Shown here piece after piece: positions 50,368 to 61,600 of a DNA stretch of 64,000 nucleotides. Each line of letters begins with the position of its first letter. Position 1 is the first letter of the stretch. The notes under the pieces were generated by a model. The model searched no databases and was not told the origin of the DNA. It was given only the letters and a program-made list of their open reading frames with translations. The DNA is from Enterococcus alishanensis (GTDB lineage Bacteria > Bacillota > Bacilli > Lactobacillales > Enterococcaceae), in NCBI RefSeq assembly GCF_019218635.1, contig NZ_JAHUZB010000009.1, positions 1-64,000 of the forward strand, given 5' to 3'. Both the position numbers and the translations under genes were made by a program.

Positions 50368-53300
50368 TTATTTTCCGTAAAATCCGATTGCTTCTGAGAT
50401 CCAGCCGACACTTACTAAATGATCATTTTCACTTCTTTCGACTGTGAAGTGATGTGACCCTGCATCTGTCGCATTTGGATTATATAGACGATAAACTGGT
50501 ACATTTTCTTCTTCTGATGCATAGAAGGATACGCCCTCTTTCGTCCAACCAGAATTTCCGACAAAGTCATATTCCCCTCGGTCAACTGTGTAGAAATGTT
50601 CACCTGAGTTAGCATTATACAGACGGTAGACTGGTACGCCAGTTGCTGCGTCGCTACCATGCCAGCTAGTGCCTTCATCTTGTAAGCCTTGATCCCTTAA
50701 CCAATCTGCCTCTGCTCTTGAGCTAGTGAAGATATGCTCACCATTATTTCTATTATACAGACGGTAAACCGGCACTCGTTCTTCTGATGGTGTTGGTTCT
50801 GGATCAGGTGTTGGTTCTGGGTCTGGATCTGGTATTGGTTGTTCAACTGCATTGACAGTTAATTTTCCATCTACATAGTTAATAGTGTAATTGGTATCTG
50901 CTTCGACAGTAAGATTCCCTGGTGTAATGGTGATTGGGAACTCACCAGCTGTTCCACTATTTGAACCATAAGTAGCTCTTGGTTTTTCTCCACCAACGAA
51001 GGCTGTATCAGCACTTTGCCCGTCAATAAAACCAGAATAGTTTATATCAATCTCTGCTGGTAAATGCCCATTTTGATCGACCACTACATCGGCGGCTCTT
51101 ACTTCCACCGCTTTTTTGGCAATGGTATAAGTCTCATTTGCTTCGTAGGTCGGATATTTGTCTCCACCTGCTACAGAAATTTTCGCCTTGTATGCGCCCG
51201 CCTGGATCGGTGCTTCTGTCGTATAACTTTCTGAACCTTCGGCAGCATACGTTACTGTGATTGCGCCAAACTCTGCTTCACTATAATCGGCAATACTGAC
51301 ATTCTCAATTCCTTGAGCTGTGCCATTGTATTCCGCATTTTCTGGGATATTATACGTCAAAGCACTTGTTGGGAAGTTCAAGGCGGTAACAGTTAATGTG
51401 CCAGATGTGTAGTTAATATCATAATTTTTCGGTTTTCCAGTATTTGCTTGATTGATCGAGATACTTGAGGTACCTTTTTTATTTGTTGCTCCAGTAACAT
51501 AGCTCACTGTTGGCTTACCAATCTCAGCAAAGACTGACTGCTCAGTTTCACCTTCTACAAAGTCTTTGTAAGTAATTGCTGGTTGTTGAACCGTGCTCAG
51601 ATCTGTCCCCACAGGAACACTTATATCACCAATAGTTGCTTGTACGGCTTTTTGAGTGATGGCGTAATCTAAATCTTTTGTAGATGCTCCTTTATATTTT
51701 CTACCCTCTTCACCGACAGTAATTTTTATTTTGTATTTGCCAGCATCTTTTGGCAAAGTATCCTCATAATCATAAGGTCCCTTTTCTGCTGAACTTGGTA
51801 CATTTGTATATTCGACTGATATTGTTCCATAGTCGGCTAGATTTCCGTCATCTCCTGTAATTGTTGGCGCAGAAATTCCTTGTTCAACCCCATTATATTC
51901 AACATTTTTAGCATATGGATAACTTAGCTCACCTGTTGCAGAACTTAGATCGATTTTATTGACAGTTAGTTCCCCTTTAACGTCTGTAAAGTCAACAACA
52001 TAGTTATTATTATGATATGTCCCTTTTTCTAAAACAGTGATATCTTTTTCACCTGCTGTATAACTAGGACTAACACCCGCAGAAACATCCTTGTACTGTA
52101 AGGTTGGTTCTGATTGATAAATAGCAGATGCTAAAATAGAGCCATTTTTTTCACCTGTATAAGTGATCGTTGGATTCACAGATTCATCTACATCAACTAT
52201 AGGGCTACTAATTGTTGGTGTAACTTTTTGACTAGAAATTATAAAGGTTCCTATAATCTCTTCAAATGCTTGATACTTACTTCCTGTATCATCAGTCTTG
52301 ATTTTTACCGCGTATTCACCGACATCAATAGGCTCTGTAGAACTAAATGCCTCTGGATCCTTTTGCTCAGCTACTGGTGCATAGGTGATTCCATTATCTA
52401 CAATCTCTCCAAATTCTTCATCGTTATAGCCTGTAATATTAGTTGATGTAACCTCATGTCCCTCTCCATCATAAATCAAGTCGCCCATGCCAGTCGAATC
52501 CAATGATAATAGTGCCGATTCAATAGGAATTCTAACGTCTACACCTTTAATAGGAAAGAAACCTTGGTTATCACCATTAGTGTATGCAATTCCTGAAATA
52601 TCATCTTGTCGATCCCATGAGATAGATGGAGTAATCAGTTGATTTGCACCTTGTCGTAATAATGCCTCATCTGTATCTTTGTTAAAGAGGGTATCATTAC
52701 AATTTTTAGCAATTAGGATCGCATTACCGGAAAAATTTCCGCCGTCATTTAAGTAGTTAACATCTAATGCTCCATCACGCTCTCCGTAAATCACACCTGA
52801 ACGAATACCAAGAGTACCGCCGCTTATGGCACTCACCGCATTCCCAGCATCTGACGTATTATTAAGTAATACGCCTCCATCCATATTGAAGGTGCCTCCA
52901 GTATGACCAACACGCACAGCGCCACCAGTACCATCAGTACTAGTATTCTCTGCTTGGTTATTGCTGACAGTCCCTGCCGTTAACGTCACTGTTGAATTGT
53001 TGCCAACATAAAAAGCACCACCAGTACCGTTTGCACTATTTGCCTGGTTATTATCAATAAGCGTGGTATTATCGTTTGGCTCATCAATGGAGGTCGTTGC
53101 ATTGTTTCCAGCTGTTCCTACAGAATAGATGGCTCCTCCGTTCCCAGTCACGGTGTTTCCTTCAATGGTTCCACCAACAATATTGATATCTGCACCATTA
53201 GCTGCATAGATAGCGCCTCCATTAACTGCACTATTCTGCTCGATTGTCCCCTCTTCCATTGAAACGTCTGTATAACCTGAAGCATAAATAGCACCTCCGT

Positions 53301-54348
53301 TTCCGGTACCCTCCTTTGCATTGTTGGAAGCTATATGTGTATTTGAGCCTTTAATGCTAAGGGTCGTAGGATTTGTGTCTGTTCCCGAAGCATAGATTGC
53401 ACCTCCATGTAGTGCGGACTCATTTCCGTTCATATCACCACCATCTATTACAACATCTGAGCCGCTTGCTGCATAGATACCACCACCTCCATATCCGGTA
53501 GTAGTATTTGTCGTTTCATTATTTTTTATAACTCCCGTACTTCCCACTATAACAGATGAATTATTAGCCCCTGATCCGGTACTATATATCCCGCCACCTC
53601 TAGCCGCTTCATTATTCTCAATAGTTCCAGCTACTGAAATTTTTGAACCAGAGGTCGCATAGATGGCACCACCATGAGCTGTAGTCTTATTCCCACTAAT
53701 AGTACTTTCTTCATTCACATTTACAATTGACTTGTTAGATGCGGCTATTGCCTGTCCATTTACTCCACCATTTCCGTCCTTCACTGTACTATTCTCTTCT
53801 AAATTTAAAGTTGAATTAGAGACCGTAATTAATGATTGGCTTGAAGTATATGTTTCTTTTTCTCCATCTATTGTTACATTTTTTAAACTAAGTTTCCCTT
53901 GAGTATTATTGTTTCTGGAGTCGGTAAGATTAATCACTTTCCCTCCAATAAAACCAAGACTAATCTCATAATCTTCGCCCTCTTCAGACTGAATAATAAT
54001 ATTTTTACCTGCAATGTTAATCTGTGAAGAAATCGTTACATTATTCTTTAACGTAATAGTCGTAGGCGTCGTAGCACCTACGGTTGTGTAATCATCAATT
54101 ACCTCTTGTATTTCGCTTCCTTCGGTCACTGTATATTCATTTTCGTCTACTTTAATCGCCGCTCCCACCACCAATGACTGGTAGTTCAACAATGTTTCTC
54201 CGATAGTCGCTTTGGTGGTGTTTTCAGCTGCAAAAGATTCCACTGATCCTAAACCAAACGACGTCAATAAGATGACCCCAGTTGCGACACTGACTAATTG
54301 CTTGTTCCACTTGATTTTTCGATACCGCTGCCCATTTTCTTTATTCAT
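50368..54348 (-). CDS. Secreted beta-helix/MBG-domain surface protein with C-terminal DUF5648 repeats
   Basis: 1,326 residues; GGAGGAG precedes ATG. A long signal peptide (residues 1-41, 'LVSVATGVILLTSFGLGSVE'). Residues about 60-560 form a right-handed beta-helix with at least ten 'GGAIYA' rungs. Residues about 610-1,190 hold MBG-type beta domains ('ITYSGFIDGQSADTAFVGGE', 'LTVEADTNYTINYVDGKLTV'). A Pro/Asp/Glu linker is at about 1,195-1,210. The last 115 residues are three DUF5648 units ('VYRLYNRNNGEHIFTSSRAE' ...). No LPxTG. Likely adhesin. Confidence 0.9.
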   Translation of the reverse strand: MNKENGQRYRKIKWNKQLVSVATGVILLTSFGLGSVESFAAENTTKATIGETLLNYQSLVVGAAIKVDENEYTVTEGSEIQEVIDDYTTVGATTPTTITLKNNVTISSQINIAGKNIIIQSEEGEDYEISLGFIGGKVINLTDSRNNNTQGKLSLKNVTIDGEKETYTSSQSLITVSNSTLNLEENSTVKDGNGGVNGQAIAASNKSIVNVNEESTISGNKTTAHGGAIYATSGSKISVAGTIENNEAARGGGIYSTGSGANNSSVIVGSTGVIKNNETTNTTTGYGGGGIYAASGSDVVIDGGDMNGNESALHGGAIYASGTDTNPTTLSIKGSNTHIASNNAKEGTGNGGAIYASGYTDVSMEEGTIEQNSAVNGGAIYAANGADINIVGGTIEGNTVTGNGGAIYSVGTAGNNATTSIDEPNDNTTLIDNNQANSANGTGGAFYVGNNSTVTLTAGTVSNNQAENTSTDGTGGAVRVGHTGGTFNMDGGVLLNNTSDAGNAVSAISGGTLGIRSGVIYGERDGALDVNYLNDGGNFSGNAILIAKNCNDTLFNKDTDEALLRQGANQLITPSISWDRQDDISGIAYTNGDNQGFFPIKGVDVRIPIESALLSLDSTGMGDLIYDGEGHEVTSTNITGYNDEEFGEIVDNGITYAPVAEQKDPEAFSSTEPIDVGEYAVKIKTDDTGSKYQAFEEIIGTFIISSQKVTPTISSPIVDVDESVNPTITYTGEKNGSILASAIYQSEPTLQYKDVSAGVSPSYTAGEKDITVLEKGTYHNNNYVVDFTDVKGELTVNKIDLSSATGELSYPYAKNVEYNGVEQGISAPTITGDDGNLADYGTISVEYTNVPSSAEKGPYDYEDTLPKDAGKYKIKITVGEEGRKYKGASTKDLDYAITQKAVQATIGDISVPVGTDLSTVQQPAITYKDFVEGETEQSVFAEIGKPTVSYVTGATNKKGTSSISINQANTGKPKNYDINYTSGTLTVTALNFPTSALTYNIPENAEYNGTAQGIENVSIADYSEAEFGAITVTYAAEGSESYTTEAPIQAGAYKAKISVAGGDKYPTYEANETYTIAKKAVEVRAADVVVDQNGHLPAEIDINYSGFIDGQSADTAFVGGEKPRATYGSNSGTAGEFPITITPGNLTVEADTNYTINYVDGKLTVNAVEQPIPDPDPEPTPDPEPTPSEERVPVYRLYNRNNGEHIFTSSRAEADWLRDQGLQDEGTSWHGSDAATGVPVYRLYNANSGEHFYTVDRGEYDFVGNSGWTKEGVSFYASEEENVPVYRLYNPNATDAGSHHFTVERSENDHLVSVGWISEAIGFYGK

Positions 54349-54716
54349 TTTTTTATTCTCCTCCCAGAATTTTTCTAGTTGCTTCGTTACACAATAATAA
54401 TATCATAAAATTACAAAAAAATAACTAATTTTTTTACAAAAAAATCATGTTTTTGTTTTTTATTATAATAAACAATTAGTTAACGCGCTTATACATATAA
54501 TAAAAAGGAAACTTTTATCAAATTTTATTTTTTACGAACAAACAGTTTATGTTATCTTTAATTTCAATATAAATAACAAAAAATATTCCAAAGAGTCGAT
54601 ATCAACCTCGCTGGAATATTTTTCTTTGACATTTTTGTCTCATATTCTTTCAAAAATTCAAAATATTGGTGTAATTTAGTCGTCACGTCAAAGTATTCCC
54701 CTATTTATTCTTACCT
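54349..54716. other. AT-rich spacer with hairpin
   Basis: No gene. The hairpin AAATATTCCA / TGGAATATTT (54577-54622) with T run is the probable end of the minus-strand transcript carrying the regulator at 54717. Confidence 0.7.
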
Positions 54717-55358
54717 TTAAGCCACTTTCAACATATACCCGACATTCCGAACTGTCATAATCTTGAGATGATCCAGCTCATTTTCTTCTAGTTTATCCTT
54801 GATCCTTTTTACCAGATTAGATAGTTGGCATTTGGTAGACAGGCTGAGTTCTTTATTCCAGATTTTCTGACATAAGTCTGCCCGTGAAAAAGGAGTGCCC
54901 GGCGTATCTGCTAATATGTTCAATAGGGTTCTTTCTCTTTTACTTAAACCTAGACGATCTACGACATCTTCTAAAGTTTCCGCATAACGTCCCATTTTTT
55001 CTGGTGAATCATAGTGACTAAGGGCTTCTCTCAATTCGGTTAAGGAAACTCTTGGGGACATATAGGTCACTTTTTTTTCTTGATGATCATCTTCTGTTAA
55101 CGGGCCATCTTTTAATTGGATGATGCCTAAAGAGCTTAAGCCAATATCTTCCAAAATCACCTTAGTTTCTTGATTGGTCAACGTTTCACTCAGGACTACT
55201 ATTTGGAAAGTTTCGAGGAAACTTTTTGGTAAAGCATGTTTTTTGATTGTATTTAAAAGAGTCGTGCTGCATAAAACTTCATGACCCAGATGTCTGATTT
55301 TTTCTTCTAATTCGATTTCTACTGAGATACTTTTAGTTAAAAATAATACCCTACACAT
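54717..55358 (-). CDS. OmpR/PhoB-type winged-helix regulator with a degenerate receiver
   Basis: 213 residues. The C-terminal trans_reg_C domain ('LSKRERTLLNILADTPGTPF', 'SRADLCQKIWNKELSLSTKC', 'KIMTVRNVGYMLKV') spans about 125-213. The N-terminal part has a receiver-like fold ('VLFLTKSISVEIELEEKIRH', 'FQIVVLSETL') but lacks the phospho-acceptor Asp pattern. No kinase gene adjoins it. It sits between two surface-protein genes and may control them. Confidence 0.8.
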   Translation of the reverse strand: MCRVLFLTKSISVEIELEEKIRHLGHEVLCSTTLLNTIKKHALPKSFLETFQIVVLSETLTNQETKVILEDIGLSSLGIIQLKDGPLTEDDHQEKKVTYMSPRVSLTELREALSHYDSPEKMGRYAETLEDVVDRLGLSKRERTLLNILADTPGTPFSRADLCQKIWNKELSLSTKCQLSNLVKRIKDKLEENELDHLKIMTVRNVGYMLKVA

Positions 55359-55384
55359 TCCTAATCACCCGCTTGTCATTTTTT

Positions 55385-55424
55385 ATGTAACGGGCTGTGA
55401 GTAGATGACCCACAGCCCTTTTTT
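55385..55424. promoter_or_regulatory. Hairpin between small membrane gene and regulator gene
   Basis: GGGCTGTG / CACAGCCC stem. The T run follows it on the + strand; on the minus strand, the direction of the genes, it is followed by GTTACAT and not T. It might attenuate or process the minus transcript. Confidence 0.5.
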
Positions 55425-55651
55425 TAACTAATAAATTGATTTAATTGTTCTTGCCAGTTGAGATACAACAAGACTGCCGCGATCACTGCCAGCAACGCTA
55501 CACATAATAGTCCACCGTCAACTAACAGTGCGAGAGGATTTTTTTGTTGTTCCACTCTCAAGCGACTATCTTTAATAAAGAAAAACATGAAACTGATGAG
55601 ACTGACCATTCCCAGTCCACCAAAGATTGCGATCCATATCGAGATTGTCAT
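55424..55651 (-). CDS. Small two-helix membrane protein (75 aa)
   Basis: Helix about residues 4-26 ('IWIAIFGGLGMVSLISFMFF'), a basic loop 'KDSRLRVEQQKNPL', helix about 42-64, polar tail. 13 bp downstream of the giant LRR gene, so co-transcribed with it. Small membrane proteins often accompany WxL genes; role unknown. Confidence 0.7.
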   Translation of the reverse strand: MTISIWIAIFGGLGMVSLISFMFFFIKDSRLRVEQQKNPLALLVDGGLLCVALLAVIAAVLLYLNWQEQLNQFIS

Positions 55652-55664
55652 ACTCTCATCCTTT

Positions 55665-58600
55665 CTACGGCGTATTGTCCAAGGACCAGCTCACCGTTGC
55701 ATTGTATTTTTCTCCAGTCTTTCCGGCATTTGATGGTAATTGTAATTCAACACCATTAAATGGGATTTGAAGTTGCCAAGTACCAGCTCCTTGTGCCTGA
55801 TCTGCCGAGGTCAGTCTCTGAGGCGAACCTCCAGAAGCTAATTCAGTTGTACCTACAGTAGTAGGTATACCAGTCGGAGAGTCATTAAATATCTCGTCTT
55901 CTGTATCTGGCTGAAGTACATTTTTGATTGACATACTGCTAAAGTTCAAACTTGTACCATTACCAAATGGCATGATCCCTTGTTGATTACTAAAGTTTGA
56001 AAGACTTGCTGATAATGACCAGCCGCTGTTCGTTGACTGATTATTTTGCACCCGCACATAGAAACCATTTTGCGGTACTTTCGTATTGTACTGATAATCA
56101 GATTCTCTCAAAGGATATAAAGCTTCTTTATCCGATCTTGAGCGATAACCAAAATTGAAACCAGCTGGCACCGAAGTAATCGCTAAACCTTCATTACTTG
56201 GTGTATAACTTTGTTGGTCGTCTTTGACTTGGACTTTTGTAGTGGCGGTACTAGTGAATCTTGTTGCATCACCCGTTGTATCCGCCCATGTCACTGTTCC
56301 AGTCGTCGTTAACCATTTTAAGACTTCGGTATCTTGGACAGTAGCGTTAAAGGTAATTGTCGCCGAAGCTCCCTTAACAATATCGCCGATACTTATTTCA
56401 TTATTAAAGTCTGCCGGAGGCGTAATAGCAGTACCATTTGTGACTTTAATACTCTCTGCATCCACTGCTAATCCTTCTGGTAAATCCAGTTTAGCTTGAA
56501 CATCCTTCATATCTATGTCACCGATACTATAAACATTCCAAGAAAAACCGACCGTTTCTCCAATCTCAGCTTTCGTCTTATCTGCTTCTAAAGTTTGATT
56601 GGTATCACTGGCCTTATCAAAAGTGACTGTACCATTAAATGATTTCGTACCTGATGTAGCACCTTCTTGCAGATTGCTGTAACTAAAATTATAAGATTTT
56701 CCGCTTAGACTACTTCTTGTTACATTTGATAGCACTGCTTTATCACCAACAGAACCATATTCTGCTTCTGGCGTAATCAAGTTAGTGCTATTTCTAGAGG
56801 TAGTCAAAATACTTCCAGCAGTTGTTTTTAACAGATCGACTTCTGCTTTTTTGGTCCCATCAATTAATGGAATAGAAGTAGTCAGTTTTTGATTACTGAC
56901 GTTCATTGTTGCTAATTTCGTTAAATTAATGAAGCCACTAATATCACTAATTTGGTTGTTGCTTGCATTTAAATATTTCAAGTTAGGCGTATTACTTAAA
57001 TCTAACTCGGTCAGACCTGTGTTATAGATGACTAGATGATCAAAATTATCTTTATTATTTAAAGTAACCTTTTTGAGATTAGGGTTATTCCCGACATTCA
57101 GTTCTTTCAACTTCTTATTATTATCTAAATCAAGTGATGTCAGATTATTCTTGTCTTCTAGTTTTTCATCTGTTTGATTATAGACATTTAGGATGGTTAA
57201 ATTCTCATTTTGACTAGTATCAATCGTCCCTTGGATTTTGTTATCACTCATCAAAAGCGTCGACAATGCTTTATTCTGAGTCACATCAATTGTTTCTAAT
57301 CGATTGTAAATTAAAGTAATTTCATCTAGCACAAGGTTTTTCGTAACATCTACATCTGTAAGTTGATTACGATCCACATTCAATTTTTTCAAATTTATGG
57401 CGTAGTTAATGCCTTTCAAAGAAGTAAGGTTTCCATAGTTTGAACTAACTCCAGCACCATTAATCAAAGTCAATTGTTCCATATCCAGATCCGTTATTTC
57501 GTGTTTACCTTTTTTTAGACCACTCCAAGCATTTCCCAGATTCGTCACATTGGCTTTATTCCAAGGATTCTTCTCTTTACTTAGTAAGTCACCTAAATTG
57601 GTATCAAGATCATAATCAGTAGGATATAGGTCTGTCGGACCCTCTCTAAGCGCTGTCCCAGCATACTCATCAAAGTCAATCGTCCCTGTGAAGGTTATTC
57701 CGGTGGTATTCCTTTCAAAACTAATCGTTTTACCATTTAGAACCGATCGTGACGAGCCAGTTATGATGATTTGGCTGGCGTCATAAGTAATCTCTGCATC
57801 CGAATCTGCGATAGTTGCGCTTAATGTCGACGAGTCAGTCATCTTCAAGTGATCGATTGCCGTCGTATATTTGCCCTCTACCTCAGTAAAAGTCGGGTAA
57901 GCTAACTTGAATGTTTGATTACTTAAGTTTGCAGTTAGATTTACAGTTGTTTGATTTTTCAAGGCTTCAACGTTTGTAAGATCACGGATTTGATTATTCC
58001 TCAATGTCAATGTTGTTAAGCTGGTCAGCTTTTCAAGACTAGGGACCTCACTGACTTGATTGGTATTAATATTCAAGTAATTTAACATTGTCAATTCACT
58101 TACACTGCTAATGTCTGAGATTTGATTTTCATGGGCATTCAAGCTGACTAACTTGGTCAAGTTCTTAAAGCTACTGATATCACTGATTTTATTGACATGA
58201 ATAATCAGCTCAGTCAATTCTTTGTTGTTACTGACATCCAGAACCTCTAACTGATTGTTATCAATTTCTAAACGTGTTAAATCTGTATTGTTGCTAAGAT
58301 CAATCGTTTTCAATTGATTTTGGCGAAGAACCACATTACTCAGCTTCGTATTGTTAGTCAGATCTACTTTAGTAATCCTGTGATAACGCGCGTTCAACGA
58401 AGTAATATTTGTCGCAAAGTTCACACCTTTTATTGATGTTAAATTACCTCTAGCTGAGCCAGATCCACCTGCAACAGTAATTGTGATCAATTCCTCCATA
58501 TCAAGGTCAGTGATTTCATTTGTCGGTTTATTTGTGCCGCTCCATAAACCAGTGTTTGTTGTCCAATCAGCGCTATTTTTTCTTAATCTGTCTGCTAAAA

Positions 58601-61600
58601 TCTTATTAAGATCGTAGTCCTCATTACCACTTGCGTCAGGAACACCTTCGATAAGTTTCCGACCGGTATACTCATTAAAAGTAATCGTTCCGTCAAATGT
58701 CTTAGTATCTGCAGTAGTCGCACCTTCACCTAAACTTGCACCAGCGTATTCAAATGTAATACTTTGTCCTGCAAAATCTCGCGCGGCTACACCGCCGATA
58801 GTGATATCATCACTGTCTGCAGTATTTGTTACAGTTGCACCTTCAAGATCACTTGCCACCAAATTTGCAGTCAATCCAGTACCGTTGGTTGTCGTCAGCA
58901 CATCGACGATCCCTGTGCCTTTACTAAGATCAAACCTTGGAATGTCAACTTGGATCTGTTGATTACTGGCATTCAAAGTTGTTAACTTAGGTTTGGCACT
59001 TAGACTACTGATATCACTGATTTTGTTGTTACTTACATTTAGGGATGTTAATTCTGTCATCCCACTTAGACTAGAAATATCACTGATTTGATTCTGAGAG
59101 ATATTCAATGTAGTAAGGTTCTTCAAGTCACTTAAAGAATCGATATCGCTGATATTATTGGCGTAGAACTGCAATGTTGTCAGGTTTGTCAAAAAATTGA
59201 TTCCTTCAACTTCAGTAATTTTCGGGTTGCTACGGCAAAACAATGTCGTCATTGCCTTTGTGTTTCCTTCACCAAAAATCATTCTTTCTAAGTTATCACA
59301 TGAGTACACCCTTACGTCAGCTAAATCGGGTAACATCGAGAGATCAATTTCTGTTAATCCGGTACTCCCCGTATTAATTGTGGTAAGTTTCGTGTTCTTA
59401 CTGAAATCAATCGTTTTGAGGCTAGAATTAGATTGCCCCTGAAACGATATTAATTCAGTATTCTTACTGAGATCAATACTTTGTAGACTATTAATAGAAA
59501 CGTCCAACGCTGTTAATGCCGTATTCTGTGTCAGGTCAATTGATGTTAAGGAATTACGTCCTATATTTAAGCTTGTTAATTTGATATTTTTTGTCAAATT
59601 AACATCTGTGATAGCGTTCTGATATGCACTTAATGAAGTTATATTTGTTGCATATTCGATACCTTTTAGAGAACTCATGTTGCTCGGACGGATATATATC
59701 CCGATCAACTCTTCCATGTCGAGATCGGTGATTTGATTTCGAGCTTTTTCTTTACCGACCCATTCACCACCACCTGCGATTGTAACGCCATTTATTTTTT
59801 TGTCTCTTAACCTAGTAGCTAAGTTTGTATGCAAATCGAAACCGTGTCCTGAGTTTTCTGAACCCTCTATCAGTTTCGTCCCTGCATACGCAGCAAAGCT
59901 AATATTTCCATTAAAGCTGACTGCAGGGTTCATAGGCTGTGTTACAGAAAAGTTAAGCTGGTGACCATTTAAGATTGATCGCATTAGGCCGGTGACATCG
60001 ATTGCGGCGCCATTTGGTTTGATTGTGGCTTTTTTGTTTTGTGTCTCATCAACTATTTTCGCCGACTCGACTGAATAACCTGTCGGCATCTTCAAAGGAT
60101 CAACCGTTGTCTTATAATTAGCACCATCTGCTGTAAAGGTCGGATAATAATCCACCGTAAACGCTTGGTCCTTTGCATTAACTGTCGTCAATTTAGTCAA
60201 ACCTCCAATAACAGAGATATCATTAATCTGATTTTCATTTGCATCGATAGCTGTTAATTCTGCATTTGACTTTAATTCATTCAGACTGGTTAACTTATTC
60301 TGGTTGACATTGATTGTTTGAAGATTCGTCGCATGTTCAATCCCATATAGTGAAACAAGGTTTTGATTCACTGCTTTGATGGATAAAATATCAGCCATAT
60401 CTCGTTTACTAATTCGATCAGCTGGTTTATCTTTACCACTCCAAGGATTACTACTGACTGTTGTCACCTCAGCTTCGCCGCTTCTTAGAGCTTGGGCTAA
60501 TGTAGCATCAATATCATAGGGCTCTATATCGCCAGGACTACCTTCTGTTAAAAACTCTTCAGATTCAATGTTGATAGCACCCGCAAAGGTTCTATTGGGA
60601 CCTCGCCATAAAAATTCAAGATATATTTGATCCAATTTTGGAAAAGTAGCTGAAGTTAAGACTAACTTATTTGAACCTGCTTCTTTCGATGCTGTAACTG
60701 GACTATCTTCATTCATATCACTAAGTATATATTGTTCACTCGTCCATGGTGACGAGCTCATATTTGGTATTTTCAACAGATCAATGGTCGCTTTGTATGT
60801 TCCATCACTTTGCTTTTTAAAATCAGGAAAGTCCATACTAATGATTTGTGCCGATGCATCTATCGTTCCATCTTTGAATGGTATTCCAGTGATGTCAGCA
60901 ATCTTATTCCGGACAATATAAATAAAAGTTAAGTTACTGTTTTCCCTGAAATCATCCAGATTGGTCAAGTTATTATTAACGCCTGTATAATGCTCTAAAT
61001 TTTTAGCAAAGTTGAGCCCTTTCACCGAATCTAGTCCCAAGTCATTAACAGCGAGCGCTGTGATTGCTTCCATGTCTTCTCTGGTAAGTGTATTGGCTTC
61101 TTTCTCCCTGCCACTCCAAGGAGTGAGGTCACTTGTCACTATATGACCAGATCCTTTTCTTATAGCCTCCGCAAAATCTGCATCGATATCATAATCACCA
61201 TTCGATCCATCATTTGGTCGACCTTCGGATAAAGTAGCTTCACTATACTCGAGCGTCCCACTGAAAGAAATTCCCTTACCAGTTCGTTTAAAATAAATTG
61301 TTTGTCCATCAAGACTTACTTTGCTTCCGCTGGTAGCAATAATATTGTTTCCCTCAGTTTTTACTGATACGCCACTAGCGTTATCTGTGTCGGCTGTAAA
61401 AGTAACACCATTAGAGACATTCATCTTCAAATAATCAATCGTCGCTTTAAACTGATCGCCATCCTTCCAAAAACGTGGGTAAGGTGGTTGTAATAATTGA
61501 TCATCTAAAGTGGCATCTTTTAGATTACTCATTTGGTCAATACTAGTGATATCTTTGATTTGATTCTTGTCTGCATTCAAGGTAGTTAAATTTTTCAGAT

